Positions 1 to 9,400 of a DNA stretch of 37,928 nt are shown in pieces. The position numbers and the translations under genes are program-made. Under the pieces are notes generated by a model that did not search any database, was not told where the DNA came from, and saw nothing but the letters and a program-made list of their open reading frames with translations. Source of the stretch: Streptomyces sp. CBMA29 (GTDB lineage Bacteria; Actinomycetota; Actinomycetes; Streptomycetales; Streptomycetaceae); the NCBI RefSeq assembly GCF_014596445.1, contig NZ_MECL01000091.1:1-37928 (forward strand), in the 5' to 3' direction. Numbering within the stretch: position 1 is the stretch's first letter; the number at the start of each line of letters is the position of its first letter.

Positions 1-203
1 GCGGCGGCGCCCACCGCGCCCCCGGCGCACAGCGCGGCGTACACCGCCCCGCTGCCCCGGTCGTCACGCCACATCCGGCGCTCCAACGCGCCCGCCGCGC
101 GGCCGAACACCGCGACCGGATGGCCGCGGCGCGGGTCGCCCGCGACGAGATCGCCGAGAAAGCCGAGTGCGGCGCCGTACGCGAACACGCGATCGGCACG
201 CAC
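1..203 (-). CDS. cobD: Adenosylcobinamide-phosphate synthase CobD/CbiB, N-terminal part (runs off the left edge)
   Basis: Integral membrane enzyme that attaches aminopropanol phosphate to adenosylcobyric acid in cobalamin synthesis. Only the first 67 or so residues are in the window. The reading begins VRADRVFAYGAALGFLGDLV and continues with AGDPRRGHPVAVFGRAAGALE; the G-D-x(3)-GDP-RRxHPV-x-FGR pattern at residues 14-36 is the family signature. GTG at 203 is chosen because it directly precedes the conserved start; the ribosome binding site is weak (GGACGCGGGC), so expression may be coupled to the small upstream frame that stops 4 nt earlier. A cobalamin riboswitch lies about 150 nt upstream on the same strand, which independently supports the call. 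In Salmonella nomenclature this enzyme is CbiB; CobD there is a different protein. The C-terminus is outside the window. Confidence 0.82.
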   Translation of the reverse strand, partial: MRADRVFAYGAALGFLGDLVAGDPRRGHPVAVFGRAAGALERRMWRDDRGSGAVYAALCAGGAVGAA

Positions 204-207
204 CGGT

Positions 208-309
208 TCAGCCCGCGTCCACGCCGTCCAGGTGAAGTGCCGGACAGGGTGGCGTACTTGTGCGCACCTGCGTGCGGTGGTCCGAGACGAGTCGAGCGCA
301 GCCGGGCAT
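208..309 (-). CDS. Possible 33-residue leader ORF between the riboswitch and cobD
   Basis: An ATG at 309 opens 33 codons (reading MPGCARLVSDHRTQV and ending HLDGVDAG) and stops with TGA at 208-210, 4 nt before the cobD GTG. A GAGGA sequence sits about 9 nt upstream of the ATG, a better ribosome binding site than the one in front of cobD. Third-position GC is only moderately high and no family is recognised, so this may be chance. If real, it could couple riboswitch-controlled initiation to cobD translation. Confidence 0.28.
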   Translation of the reverse strand: MPGCARLVSDHRTQVRTSTPPCPALHLDGVDAG

Positions 310-351
310 GGCAGAGGTCCTCACTCAGGGTCCGCGCCCTGGTTCGACGTG

Positions 352-504
352 ACCGGCGGTGAGAGTCTCCTGGCTCCCGGATCTACGCACTCCCGGCCTT
401 CCAGCCGGATTTCCGGCCGTGACGTACGGGTTGGGAGTGCACTCCCCGGTGACAGTGGCGGGACCGCGCCGGATTCGCACCGGACTTCCTCTCCTGCCGC
501 CGTA
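352..504 (-). promoter_or_regulatory. Cobalamin (B12) riboswitch controlling cobD
   Basis: Read on the minus strand, the region contains the B12-element landmarks in order: GGAAGTCCGGTGCGAATCCGG, then CGGTCCCGCCACTGT, and finally GCCAGGAGACTC. The ends close by complementarity: CGGCGG (497-502) pairs with CCGCCG (354-359), and the adjacent GAGAG pairs with CTCTC. These riboswitches bind adenosylcobalamin and repress downstream genes; here the downstream gene is a cobalamin biosynthesis gene, as expected. About 150 nt of expression platform separates it from cobD. Boundaries are approximate. Confidence 0.93.
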
Positions 505-514
505 TGGCCTCCGC

Positions 515-543
515 AGTCCACCACGTGCGCGCAGGCAGGTCAA
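515..543 (-). promoter_or_regulatory. Probable promoter of the riboswitch-cobD transcript
   Basis: On the minus strand TTGACC (538-543) and TGGACT (515-520) are separated by exactly 17 nt. The predicted transcription start, near 508, falls just before the first riboswitch helix. The -35 is good and the -10 is weak. Confidence 0.5.
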
Positions 544-558
544 CTCACCGTTGACCTG
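536..558 (-). terminator. Hairpin downstream of the pitH2 operon
   Basis: CAGGTCAAC (536-544) and GTTGACCTG (550-558) form a perfect 9-bp stem with a 5-nt loop. It lies about 50 nt past the stop of the small membrane protein gene and overlaps the -35 box of the cobD promoter. It could terminate pitH2 transcription or act as an operator; there is no U-tract. Confidence 0.4.
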
Positions 559-607
559 GGAAGACGGAGTGTGGCGAGGTCCACATCCGCCGCCGAAACC
601 CGCGAGT

Positions 608-865
608 TCAGGCCACGATCAGATAGATGCCGTACGACACCGCCGCGGCGCACACGGCGAAGCAGGCGTAGCCGCCGGTACGGGCGAGCAGGGCGCCCCC
701 TCGGGAAAGGGAGCCCGACCCGGATTCGGCAGCGGAGCCGGACGCCGGGGCGGAGCCGTGCTTGGTGAGTCCGACGATGCCGAGGGTGAACAGGCCGACC
801 AGGCCCACGGTCGCCACGAGAGTGACGCCGAAGACCGTGCCGAGCGCGTGCCAGTCGATGCTCAT
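608..865 (-). CDS. Small membrane protein in the pitH2 operon
   Basis: An 85-residue protein with two hydrophobic segments, about residues 8-33 (near VGLVGLFTLGIVG) and 60-84 (near YACFAVCAAAVSYGIYLIV), joined by a Ser/Gly-rich linker. I recognise no named domain. It starts 44 nt after the pitH2 stop on the same strand, with AAGGA 7 nt before the ATG, so it is very probably co-transcribed. A role as an accessory to the phosphate transporter is inferred from position only. The gene is followed by a hairpin at 536-558. Confidence 0.72.
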   Translation of the reverse strand: MSIDWHALGTVFGVTLVATVGLVGLFTLGIVGLTKHGSAPASGSAAESGSGSLSRGGALLARTGGYACFAVCAAAVSYGIYLIVA

Positions 866-909
866 GAGGGGGTCCTTGAGGAGGGCGGGAGGCGCGGGGG
901 AGGGGCGGG

Positions 910-2196
<1,287 letters not shown>

Positions 2197-2245
2197 GTAC
2201 CCAGGCATTCGTTTGATCGGACAGTGGCGAGGCGACCGTACGGAG

Positions 2246-2267
2246 AGTGGATGAACGGAAGATGAAC
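2246..2267 (-). promoter_or_regulatory. PHO box (PhoP operator) upstream of pitH2
   Basis: On the minus strand two adjacent 11-nt units, GTTCATCTTCC (2257-2267) and GTTCATCCACT (2246-2256), match the Streptomyces PHO-box unit GTTCACC plus four variable bases with one substitution each. The box is oriented toward pitH2, and a phosphate transporter is the expected PhoP target. The next 11 nt do not match, so there are only two core units. Confidence 0.8.
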
Positions 2268-2380
2268 TGACGGCGGCTTTGTGGTGCCGGAGCGGTCGGG
2301 CGGCCTCAGTCAGTATCGAGCCGATCCGGCCGATCGGACCCCTCGGGGAGGCGATCCGCGCCCGTCGAGGGCCGGGCGGT

Positions 2381-2386
2381 GATAAT
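2381..2386 (+). promoter_or_regulatory. -10 box of a probable leaderless promoter for the aldolase gene
   Basis: GATAAT ends 6 nt before the GTG at 2393, which would place the transcription start at or next to the start codon. No Shine-Dalgarno sequence precedes this GTG. The -35 region is unclear. Confidence 0.45.
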
Positions 2387-2392
2387 GCCCGT

Positions 2393-3055
2393 GTGCAGGA
2401 CTCCTTGGAGAAGGCTTGGTCGGACGTGGTGGACACCGCCCGGCGCACGGTCGCCGACGGGCTGGTGGTCGGCACCTCGGGCAATGTCTCGGCCCGCGTC
2501 GGCGATCTCGTGCTGGTCACCCCGACCGGCGTCCCGTACGACCGGCTCGGCCCGGCGGACGCCGTCGTGGTGGATCTCACCGGCCGCCGGCTCATGGGGG
2601 AGCTGCGGCCGACCAGCGAACTGCCCATGCACCTGGCCGTCTACCGCGCCACCGACGCCCGCGCGATCGTGCACACCCACGCCCCGCACGCCACCGCCGT
2701 CTCCACCCTCGTCGACAAGCTGCCCGTCATCCACTACATGGCGGCGGCCCTCGGCGGCCAGGTCAGGGTCGCGGACTACGCCACCTACGGCAGTCAGAGG
2801 CTGGCCGCCGCCGTCCTCAAGGCGCTCCGCGACCGCACCGGCTGCCTGATGCGCAACCACGGCACCCTCGTGTACGCCGACACCCTCGACACGGCGTACG
2901 ACAACACCGCCCAGCTGGAGTGGATGTGCCGCGTCTGGCTGCTGGCCGGATCGGCCAACGGCCACGAGCCCCGTACGCTCCCCGGCCGTGAGCTGGCCAA
3001 GGTCGCGGAAAAGCTGCGCGGCTACGGGCAGGGCGCGCCGGAGGCCACCGAATAG
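2393..3055 (+). CDS. Class II aldolase/adducin family protein (L-fuculose-1-phosphate aldolase-like)
   Basis: A 220-residue zinc-dependent aldolase of the fuculose/ribulose-phosphate type, cytoplasmic. Visible family features are GTSGNVSAR (about 27-35), the acidic residue in SELPMH (Glu76), and the metal ligands in IVHTHAPHA (His94, His96) and RNHGTLVY (His156). The length is normal for the family. GTG at 2393 is in frame with the first conserved segment, has no Shine-Dalgarno sequence, and lies 6 nt after GATAAT, suggesting a leaderless transcript. The exact sugar phosphate cannot be told from sequence, and methylthioribulose-phosphate dehydratase relatives share this fold. It diverges from pitH2 across a 196-bp region. 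Confidence 0.85.
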   Translation: MQDSLEKAWSDVVDTARRTVADGLVVGTSGNVSARVGDLVLVTPTGVPYDRLGPADAVVVDLTGRRLMGELRPTSELPMHLAVYRATDARAIVHTHAPHATAVSTLVDKLPVIHYMAAALGGQVRVADYATYGSQRLAAAVLKALRDRTGCLMRNHGTLVYADTLDTAYDNTAQLEWMCRVWLLAGSANGHEPRTLPGRELAKVAEKLRGYGQGAPEATE

Positions 3056-3199
3056 GGCGTGTCCGGCCGCCGCGTCTCCACCGTCTCCACACACGCCCGC
3101 CGCGCCCGTCCGCCCCGCCCACGCCGTCCGCCCCCCGTACGTCACCCGGCCGCCGCCGTCGCCTGGCCGCTTTCGGCCGACGCGCCCACACTGGAAGAG

Positions 3200-4318
3200 A
3201 TGCGTACCCGAACCGCGGTGGCCATGGCAGCCACCACCACCGTGCTGGGTGCCGGTACGGCCGCGCTGGCGGCCGGCCGGTACGGGTCCCGCTTCGCCCT
3301 GAGGCCGTCGCGGCGGGGCCCGGTGCCCGAGGGCGACGTGACGCTGCACCGCGTGACCGCGGACCAGGTGGTGCTCACCCGCACCCTGTCCTCGGCCCGC
3401 CCCGGCGTCTGGGGCCTGACCGGCGACGATCTGCACGCCGCCGTCGGCGACGTGCTCGACCTGACCCCGTACTCGGTGACCCGGCGGCTGCTGAGCGTCC
3501 AGCGCGGCGCCCTCACCCCCGGCGGCCGGGTCCGGCTGACCCCGCAGGTGTGCGCGGGCGACCCCGGCAGTGCCCTCGGCCTGGACCACACCGAGGTCCT
3601 GCTGCGCGGCGAACTCGGCCCGCTGCCCGCCTGGTTCGTGCCCGGCGCCCGCGACACCTGGGTGATCGCGGTGCACGGTCTCGGCGCCACCCGCGAGCAC
3701 CCGCTGAACGTGGCGACCGCCCTGCACGCCCACGGCTTCCAGCAGCTCCTGCTCGCCTACCGCAACGACCCCGGCGCCCCCGCGTCCCCCGACGGCATCG
3801 GCCACCTCGGCGCCACCGAATGGCGCGACCTGGACGCGGCGATGCGGTACGCGGTGGAGTACGGCGCCCGGCGGCTGGTGCTCTTCGGCTGGTCCACCGG
3901 CGCCGCCATGGCCCTGCACGCGCTGGCCGGGTCCCCGGTACGCGACCGGGTCAGCGGCCTGGTGCTGGACTCGCCGGTGCTCGACTGGGAGGCCACCGTC
4001 CGCGCCGCCGCCGAGTCCAACGGCGTCCCCGAAGCGCTGATGCCGCTCGCCGTCCGCGCCGCCGAGGGCCGTACCGGCCTGCTCCCCGAGCCGGTCGCCG
4101 CGGCGGCGGACCCGACCCGGCTCACCGTCCCCACCCTGCTCGTGCACGGACCGGGCGACACCCTCGCCCCGTGGGCCGCCTCCCGTGAACTCGCGGCCCT
4201 CCGAGCCGACTTGGTGACCCTCCACACCGTGCCCGACGCGCCGCACGCGGCGATGTGGAACGTCAACCCGGCGGACTACGAGGAGACGTTGCGACGATTC
4301 CTCACACCACTGATGTGA
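3200..4318 (+). CDS. Alpha/beta hydrolase with an N-terminal membrane segment
   Basis: A 372-residue protein. Residues 6-27 form a hydrophobic N-terminal segment (AVAMAATTTVLGAGTAALAA), either a signal anchor or an uncleaved signal. The hydrolase core starts near 153 with VIAVHGLGATREHPLN. The nucleophile elbow is GWSTGAA (Ser232), the acid is probably the Asp in HGPGDTLAP near 325, and the histidine is in DAPHAAMWN near the end. ATG at 3200 follows GGAAGAG closely. The roughly 140 bp between the aldolase and this gene hold no feature I can name. The substrate is unknown. It is followed 25 nt later by a small overlapping gene pair. Confidence 0.82.
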   Translation: MRTRTAVAMAATTTVLGAGTAALAAGRYGSRFALRPSRRGPVPEGDVTLHRVTADQVVLTRTLSSARPGVWGLTGDDLHAAVGDVLDLTPYSVTRRLLSVQRGALTPGGRVRLTPQVCAGDPGSALGLDHTEVLLRGELGPLPAWFVPGARDTWVIAVHGLGATREHPLNVATALHAHGFQQLLLAYRNDPGAPASPDGIGHLGATEWRDLDAAMRYAVEYGARRLVLFGWSTGAAMALHALAGSPVRDRVSGLVLDSPVLDWEATVRAAAESNGVPEALMPLAVRAAEGRTGLLPEPVAAAADPTRLTVPTLLVHGPGDTLAPWAASRELAALRADLVTLHTVPDAPHAAMWNVNPADYEETLRRFLTPLM

Positions 4319-4343
4319 CCGGTGTCAAGACCGCCCCACGGCG

Positions 4344-4490
4344 GTGGGAGCCGCCCCGGAAACCCCCGCTGAACTGCGACGACGCGAGTTCGAGGCGGCC
4401 CGGAAGCGCGTCCCCGCGGTGCCCTCGCAGATCATCGGGCCGCGTTCCGTTTGGGATTATGGGCGCTCACCGGAGAGACTTCTCCAGTGA
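4344..4490 (+). CDS. Small conserved-looking protein of 48 residues, overlapping the next gene
   Basis: A short frame starting at GTG 4344 and reading VGAAPETPAELRRREFEAAR, then a stretch containing VPAVPSQIIGPRSVWDYGRS and ending PERLLQ. It stops with TGA at 4488-4490, and the next gene starts with GTG at 4487, a four-base GTGA overlap typical of translational coupling. The amphipathic basic start and the well-formed WDYGRSPERLL end look like a real protein. No clear ribosome binding site precedes the GTG, and in-frame sequence upstream soon reaches a stop. Function unknown; it may act with the 459-residue partner. Confidence 0.6.
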   Translation: MGAAPETPAELRRREFEAARKRVPAVPSQIIGPRSVWDYGRSPERLLQ

Positions 4491-5866
4491 CGTCCCGTAG
4501 CCCGCGAGACACTCCGCTCCGCCTTGTCCCCCGACGGCCGCTCACCGCGGCCCGCCGGACCGCGACGACGCGCCGGTCCAGACCCCCGCGACCGCCCGAG
4601 GGCACGCCGCCGCTGCCGCAGCTCGCCCGGCTGGCCCGCGCCGAACTGGCCGACGCCGCACGGCTCGCCCGCTGGGCCGGCACCGGCCCCGGCACCGCGG
4701 GACCGACCGGCATACTGCCCGACGACGCCGCCGCGCAGGCCGCAGCGGCGCTCGACCTGACCCGGCCGCAGATCCGTACCGCATGGGACCGGGCGCGGCT
4801 GTCGGGGCTGATCGAACTGCACGGCGGCACCGCACGGCCCGGCTGGCGGCTGCGGGCCTGGGACACCGACGACACCGCCGTGCTGCGCGGCTGGGTCGCG
4901 CTCTTCGACGCCTGGTCGCTGGCCCACCCCTTCCTGCCGGGCCCGCAGGCCGGTCCCGACCCGGCGCTGGTCGCCGAAGTCATCGAGGCCGCACCGCAGT
5001 TGCTGTCCTTCCTGCACCTGTCCAACGAGCCGGTGCCGATCGACACCCTGCTCGACCTGCTGCGGCAGCGCGTCGCGGAACTGCGCGCCGAGCGGCACGA
5101 ACCGCCCGCCGACGGCGCGGGCGACGCCCCCGACCCGCTGCCCGCGCTGCTCGACTGGACGCTGGACGCCGTCGCCCGGGTCGGCGCGCTGCGCCCCCGC
5201 GACCCCAAGCGTCCCGACGAGGTCACGCTCACCGCGATCGGGTCCTGGGCGGTGTGGGTCAAGCTGGAGCAGATCTGCGTGGCCGCGCAGGGCCCCGCAG
5301 GGCACATGGAGCAGTCCGCGGAGACCATGCTGCGGGCCAGTGCCCGCCTCTCGCCGGGTCCGGCCCGCGCCGAGTACCGCGCCTGGCTGGCCGCCCGCCC
5401 GGTCGCGCTGGCCGTCGGCGAGTTGCTGGACACCGCGCGCGGCGACGACGCGCTGCTGCGCGGCCTCGCCTTCGAGGCGCTGCGCGTGGTCGGCGACCCC
5501 GCCGAGTCGGCCGTCCGCGGCGTGGTCGAGGAGCCGACGCTGCGCCCCTACGCGGTGCTGTGGCTGGCCGAGCTGGACGGCGGCGACCCGGACACCGCGA
5601 CCGGCCTGCTGACCCGCGAGGAGGCCACCTGGCTGTGGATCGACACGGCCGCGGCCGTCGCCGACCACGGCGAGGACCACCTGCTCGTCAGCCATCTGGA
5701 GACCGCCGTCCAGGGCTCGGTGCCCGGTCTGCTCGAAGAGGTCCGCAACGTCGGCCACCCCAGGACCGTCCAGGTGCTCGTGGCGCTCGCCGCCGCGCAC
5801 CCGGACCCCGCTCTGGCCAAGGCGATGCGCAGGGCCGCCTTCCAGGTCCACACCGGCGAGACCTGA
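4487..5866 (+). CDS. Protein of unknown function, helix-rich, 459 residues
   Basis: GTG at 4487 has GGAGAG nine bases upstream and overlaps the stop of the preceding small gene; a TTG twelve codons earlier is less likely. The first 45 residues are basic and proline-rich. Later parts look mainly helical: about 85-115 (AAAALDLTRPQIRTAWDRAR) could be a winged-helix segment followed by GLIEL. Around 160-200 comes VIEAAPQLLSFLHLSNEPVP, and around 245-255 VTLTAIGSWAVWVKLE. The last 150 residues resemble short HEAT-like pairs (LLRGLAFEALRVVGDPAESA) ending in HPDPALAKAMRRAAFQ. I do not recognise a named family with confidence. It is soluble with no signal peptide, and a strong hairpin follows. Confidence 0.75.
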   Translation: MTSRSPRDTPLRLVPRRPLTAARRTATTRRSRPPRPPEGTPPLPQLARLARAELADAARLARWAGTGPGTAGPTGILPDDAAAQAAAALDLTRPQIRTAWDRARLSGLIELHGGTARPGWRLRAWDTDDTAVLRGWVALFDAWSLAHPFLPGPQAGPDPALVAEVIEAAPQLLSFLHLSNEPVPIDTLLDLLRQRVAELRAERHEPPADGAGDAPDPLPALLDWTLDAVARVGALRPRDPKRPDEVTLTAIGSWAVWVKLEQICVAAQGPAGHMEQSAETMLRASARLSPGPARAEYRAWLAARPVALAVGELLDTARGDDALLRGLAFEALRVVGDPAESAVRGVVEEPTLRPYAVLWLAELDGGDPDTATGLLTREEATWLWIDTAAAVADHGEDHLLVSHLETAVQGSVPGLLEEVRNVGHPRTVQVLVALAAAHPDPALAKAMRRAAFQVHTGET

Positions 5867-5873
5867 CCCGCCG

Positions 5874-5926
5874 CGGGCGGTACGGGCCTCCGCGCGCCGT
5901 ACAGCGCCCGGGGCCCGTACCGCCCG
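5874..5926. terminator. Bidirectional terminator between convergent genes
   Basis: CGGGCGGTACGGGC (5874-5887) is perfectly complementary to GCCCGTACCGCCCG (5913-5926), a 14-bp stem with a 25-nt loop, placed between the plus-strand gene ending at 5866 and the minus-strand gene ending at 5934. Confidence 0.72.
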
Positions 5927-5933
5927 CCGGTCC

Positions 5934-6827
5934 TCAGCCGAACGTGTCGCAGGCCGCCAGGTCCCCGGTCTCCAGCCCGGTGGTGAACCACTGCTGACGC
6001 TGCGCCGCGGACCCGTGCGTCCAGGCGTCCGGCGTCACCCGCCCCCGCGCCCGCGACTGGATCGTGTCGTCGCCGACGGCCGCCGCCGCGTCGAGACCGC
6101 GCGCGATGTCGTCGGCCGTCACCGCCGTGATCAGTGAGGTGCCGGTGGCCGGACTGAGCGTCCGGGTGGCGTTCTTCGCCCACAGCCCGGCATAGCAGTC
6201 GGCCTGCAACTCCACACGTACGGACGCGCTGTCGGCCCCGCTGCGGCCGTCCTGGGCCGCGCTCAGAACACCCGTCAGATTCTGCACATGGTGGCCGTAC
6301 TCGTGCGCGACGACATAACTCTCGGCGAACGGCCCGCCCTTGGCGCCGAATTGGGTCTGCAAGGTCTGGAAGAAACCCAGGTCGATATAGACCTTGCGGT
6401 CCGCCGGGCAGTAGAACGGCCCGGTCCGCGGGTCGGCCAGACCGCAGCCGGTGCTCACCGGAGCGTCGAAGAACACCGTCGGCGCGGTCCGGTACACGGC
6501 GCCGCGGCGGCTGAACTCGGCGGTCCAGTACGCCTGCACGCTGTTGACCACGGCCACGATCCGGCACTGTTCCTGCGCGTTGGCGTCCTGCCCGGTCGAA
6601 CAGCTCCGCGCCAGACCGGCGTTGGCCGCGCGCGTGTCGGAGACGGTGTCGGAGCCGCCGCTGAGGCCGAGTTGGTCGGGGCTGATGCCCAGCACCAGGC
6701 CGATCACGACCGCGAGCAGCCCGGCGATTCCGCCGCCCACCAACTTCCCGCTGGGGCCGCCGCCCGAACCGCCCCGCCGGTCCTGGACCTGCGAGGTGTC
6801 GAGCGGAGTGTCGTCATCGAACTGCAT
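5934..6827 (-). CDS. Neutral zinc metallopeptidase, YpfJ/KPN_02809 family
   Basis: A 297-residue membrane-anchored protease. Residues 1-27 are cytoplasmic and polar, 28-48 form one membrane span (GGGIAGLLAVVIGLVLGI), and the rest is extracellular. The zinc site HEYGH lies at 175-179 within YVVAHEYGHHVQ, with a probable third ligand in RVELQADCYAG near 206. Four or more cysteines in the exported part could form disulfides. ATG at 6827 is 6 nt downstream of CATAAT (6834-6839, minus strand) and has no Shine-Dalgarno sequence, so the transcript may be leaderless. It converges on the preceding gene at a shared terminator. The natural substrate is unknown for this family. Confidence 0.9.
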   Translation of the reverse strand: MQFDDDTPLDTSQVQDRRGGSGGGPSGKLVGGGIAGLLAVVIGLVLGISPDQLGLSGGSDTVSDTRAANAGLARSCSTGQDANAQEQCRIVAVVNSVQAYWTAEFSRRGAVYRTAPTVFFDAPVSTGCGLADPRTGPFYCPADRKVYIDLGFFQTLQTQFGAKGGPFAESYVVAHEYGHHVQNLTGVLSAAQDGRSGADSASVRVELQADCYAGLWAKNATRTLSPATGTSLITAVTADDIARGLDAAAAVGDDTIQSRARGRVTPDAWTHGSAAQRQQWFTTGLETGDLAACDTFG

Positions 6828-6833
6828 GTGCCG

Positions 6834-6839
6834 ATTATG
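6834..6839 (-). promoter_or_regulatory. -10 box of a probable leaderless promoter for the metallopeptidase gene
   Basis: CATAAT on the minus strand ends exactly 6 nt before the ATG at 6827. It stands out in a GC-rich context and no ribosome binding site is present. Confidence 0.45.
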
Positions 6840-6972
6840 TGTGATGTGCCCCACTTCGGCGCACCGGTGGCCGGGTACCGGCGCGCCCCTGACCGGGCCC
6901 GGCGCGCTCGGCGCCGCGCTGCCCCCGCTCTCCCCCCGCCCCCGGCGCGGTAAACCGTTTGCCGGCCGCCAG

Positions 6973-6978
6973 TAGACT
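6973..6978 (+). promoter_or_regulatory. -10 box upstream of the ABC-F leader ORF
   Basis: TAGACT, a strong Streptomyces -10 sequence, ends 7 nt before an ATG at 6986, so transcription would start at or one base before that ATG. A convincing -35 was not found. Confidence 0.6.
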
Positions 6979-6985
6979 GAGCCCC

Positions 6986-7009
6986 ATGGCAGTTCTATTC
7001 CTCGATTAG
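6986..7009 (+). CDS. Seven-codon leader peptide MAVLFLD upstream of the ABC-F gene
   Basis: ATG at 6986 opens seven codons and closes with TAG at 7007-7009. The ATG coincides with the start predicted from TAGACT, so the peptide would be translated from a leaderless mRNA. The frame is AT-rich for this genome, with a rare CTA leucine codon and a TAG stop. The ABC-F start lies 58 nt downstream. Many ABC-F antibiotic-resistance genes are controlled by short leader peptides on which drug-stalled ribosomes pause; that parallel is inference here. Confidence 0.5.
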   Translation: MAVLFLD

Positions 7010-7067
7010 CCACGGCGTACGACCTCGCGCCCGTTTCCGTCGTCCGTCCTGTCCTGGAGCTTTTCCC

Positions 7068-8666
<1,599 letters not shown>

Positions 8667-8742
8667 GCCCCGGCGCCGCCCGGCCGGGCGGTGCCCCGAG
8701 AGGGGCGCGGGACGGCTCAGGGGCCCCGCACCCGCACGAAGT

Positions 8743-9049
8743 GATCATGTCGATTCGATCATTCGGCCCACTGATCATCCTTCATCTGCGTGAGTCCGGC
8801 TCGTACCGCGCGCCCACGGGGCGCGGTACGGGCGACCGCCGCCGTGATCAGTGGTGTGACGTCGGAGAACTCCTTACCGACCACGGCTGACCTGCCGCTA
8901 TTGCTCGCACGCCGTTCTCCGTACGGAATTGCCGCCCCGTAAAAGCCGCTCCCGGCCCCTTCGCAACGGCGTATCCAGGCATTCCTCCGGTGAATGTCCC
9001 GTGATGGACCTTGTCGAATGGGTGGCCAGGAACGCCCTTAGGGGTGATC
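8743..9049. promoter_or_regulatory. Cluster of five GATC sites upstream of gbn
   Basis: The 421-bp gap before gbn contains GATC at 8743, 8757, 8773, 8846 and 9046. The first three lie within 34 bp, and four of the five have the form TGATCA. About one would be expected by chance at this base composition. Because Gbn binds GATC, this is a candidate autoregulatory region. Apart from these sites and one hairpin the gap shows no gene. Confidence 0.5.
8802..8830. terminator. Hairpin terminator after the ABC-F gene
   Basis: CGTACCGCGC (8802-8811) pairs with GCGCGGTACG (8821-8830), a perfect 10-bp stem with a 9-nt loop, located 136 nt past the ABC-F stop and before the gbn promoter region. There is no U-tract, as is usual in Streptomyces. 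Confidence 0.55.
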
Positions 9050-9087
9050 ATGAGAGTCCATAGCGCACTTCCCTGGAGGAGGCACGG

Positions 9088-9309
9088 GTGGCCGAGACTC
9101 TGAAGAAGGGCAGCCGGGTGACCGGCGCCGCGCGCGAGAAGCTCGCGGCAGACCTGAAGAAGAAGTACGACTCCGGTGCGAGCATCCGGGCGCTGGCCGA
9201 AGAGACCGGCCGCTCCTATGGATTCGTGCACCGGATGCTCAGCGAGTCCGGCGTGACCCTGCGCGGTCGCGGCGGTGCCACACGGGGCAAGAAGGCCGCC
9301 ACGGCCTGA
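9088..9309 (+). CDS. gbn: GATC-binding nucleoid-associated protein Gbn
   Basis: A 73-residue basic protein: a lysine-rich start (VAETLKKGSRVTGAAREK), a central helix-turn-helix at about 28-56 (SIRALAEETGRSYGFVHRML), and a Gly/Arg/Lys tail. The length and order of segments match the Streptomyces protein Gbn (SCO1839 in S. coelicolor, from memory), a small nucleoid protein that binds GATC sequences and influences sporulation and antibiotic production. GTG at 9088 has a strong GGAGGAGG ribosome binding site. The position between an ABC-F gene and an enoyl-CoA hydratase gene fits the S. coelicolor order. Its own upstream region is rich in GATC. Confidence 0.88.
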   Translation: MAETLKKGSRVTGAAREKLAADLKKKYDSGASIRALAEETGRSYGFVHRMLSESGVTLRGRGGATRGKKAATA

Positions 9310-9400
9310 GGGCTCCGCGAGTATCAAGGGCCGGGGGCGGTCCGGCGGGTCCGGTTGGTTACTCTTCGGTAATCCAGTCCGGTCCGCTCGGAGGTGCCCA

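Noticed and set aside
321..543. Two short minus-strand frames through the riboswitch region
   Set aside because: They are produced by the conserved riboswitch sequence; the RNA element explains the constraint.
2306..4246. Long open frame on the minus strand opposite the aldolase and hydrolase genes
   Set aside because: It mirrors two well-supported plus-strand genes, has low-complexity Gly/Arg/Val-rich translation and no recognisable domain; such shadow frames are common in GC-rich DNA.
4457..5851. 464-codon minus-strand frame opposite the 459-residue protein gene
   Set aside because: No ribosome binding site or domain; the plus-strand frame has a GTGA overlap, a ribosome binding site and a terminator.
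8667..8740. CCGCCCG-GC-CGGGCGG as the main ABC-F terminator
   Set aside because: The 2-nt loop is too small for a stable hairpin; the 10-bp stem at 8802-8830 is a better candidate.
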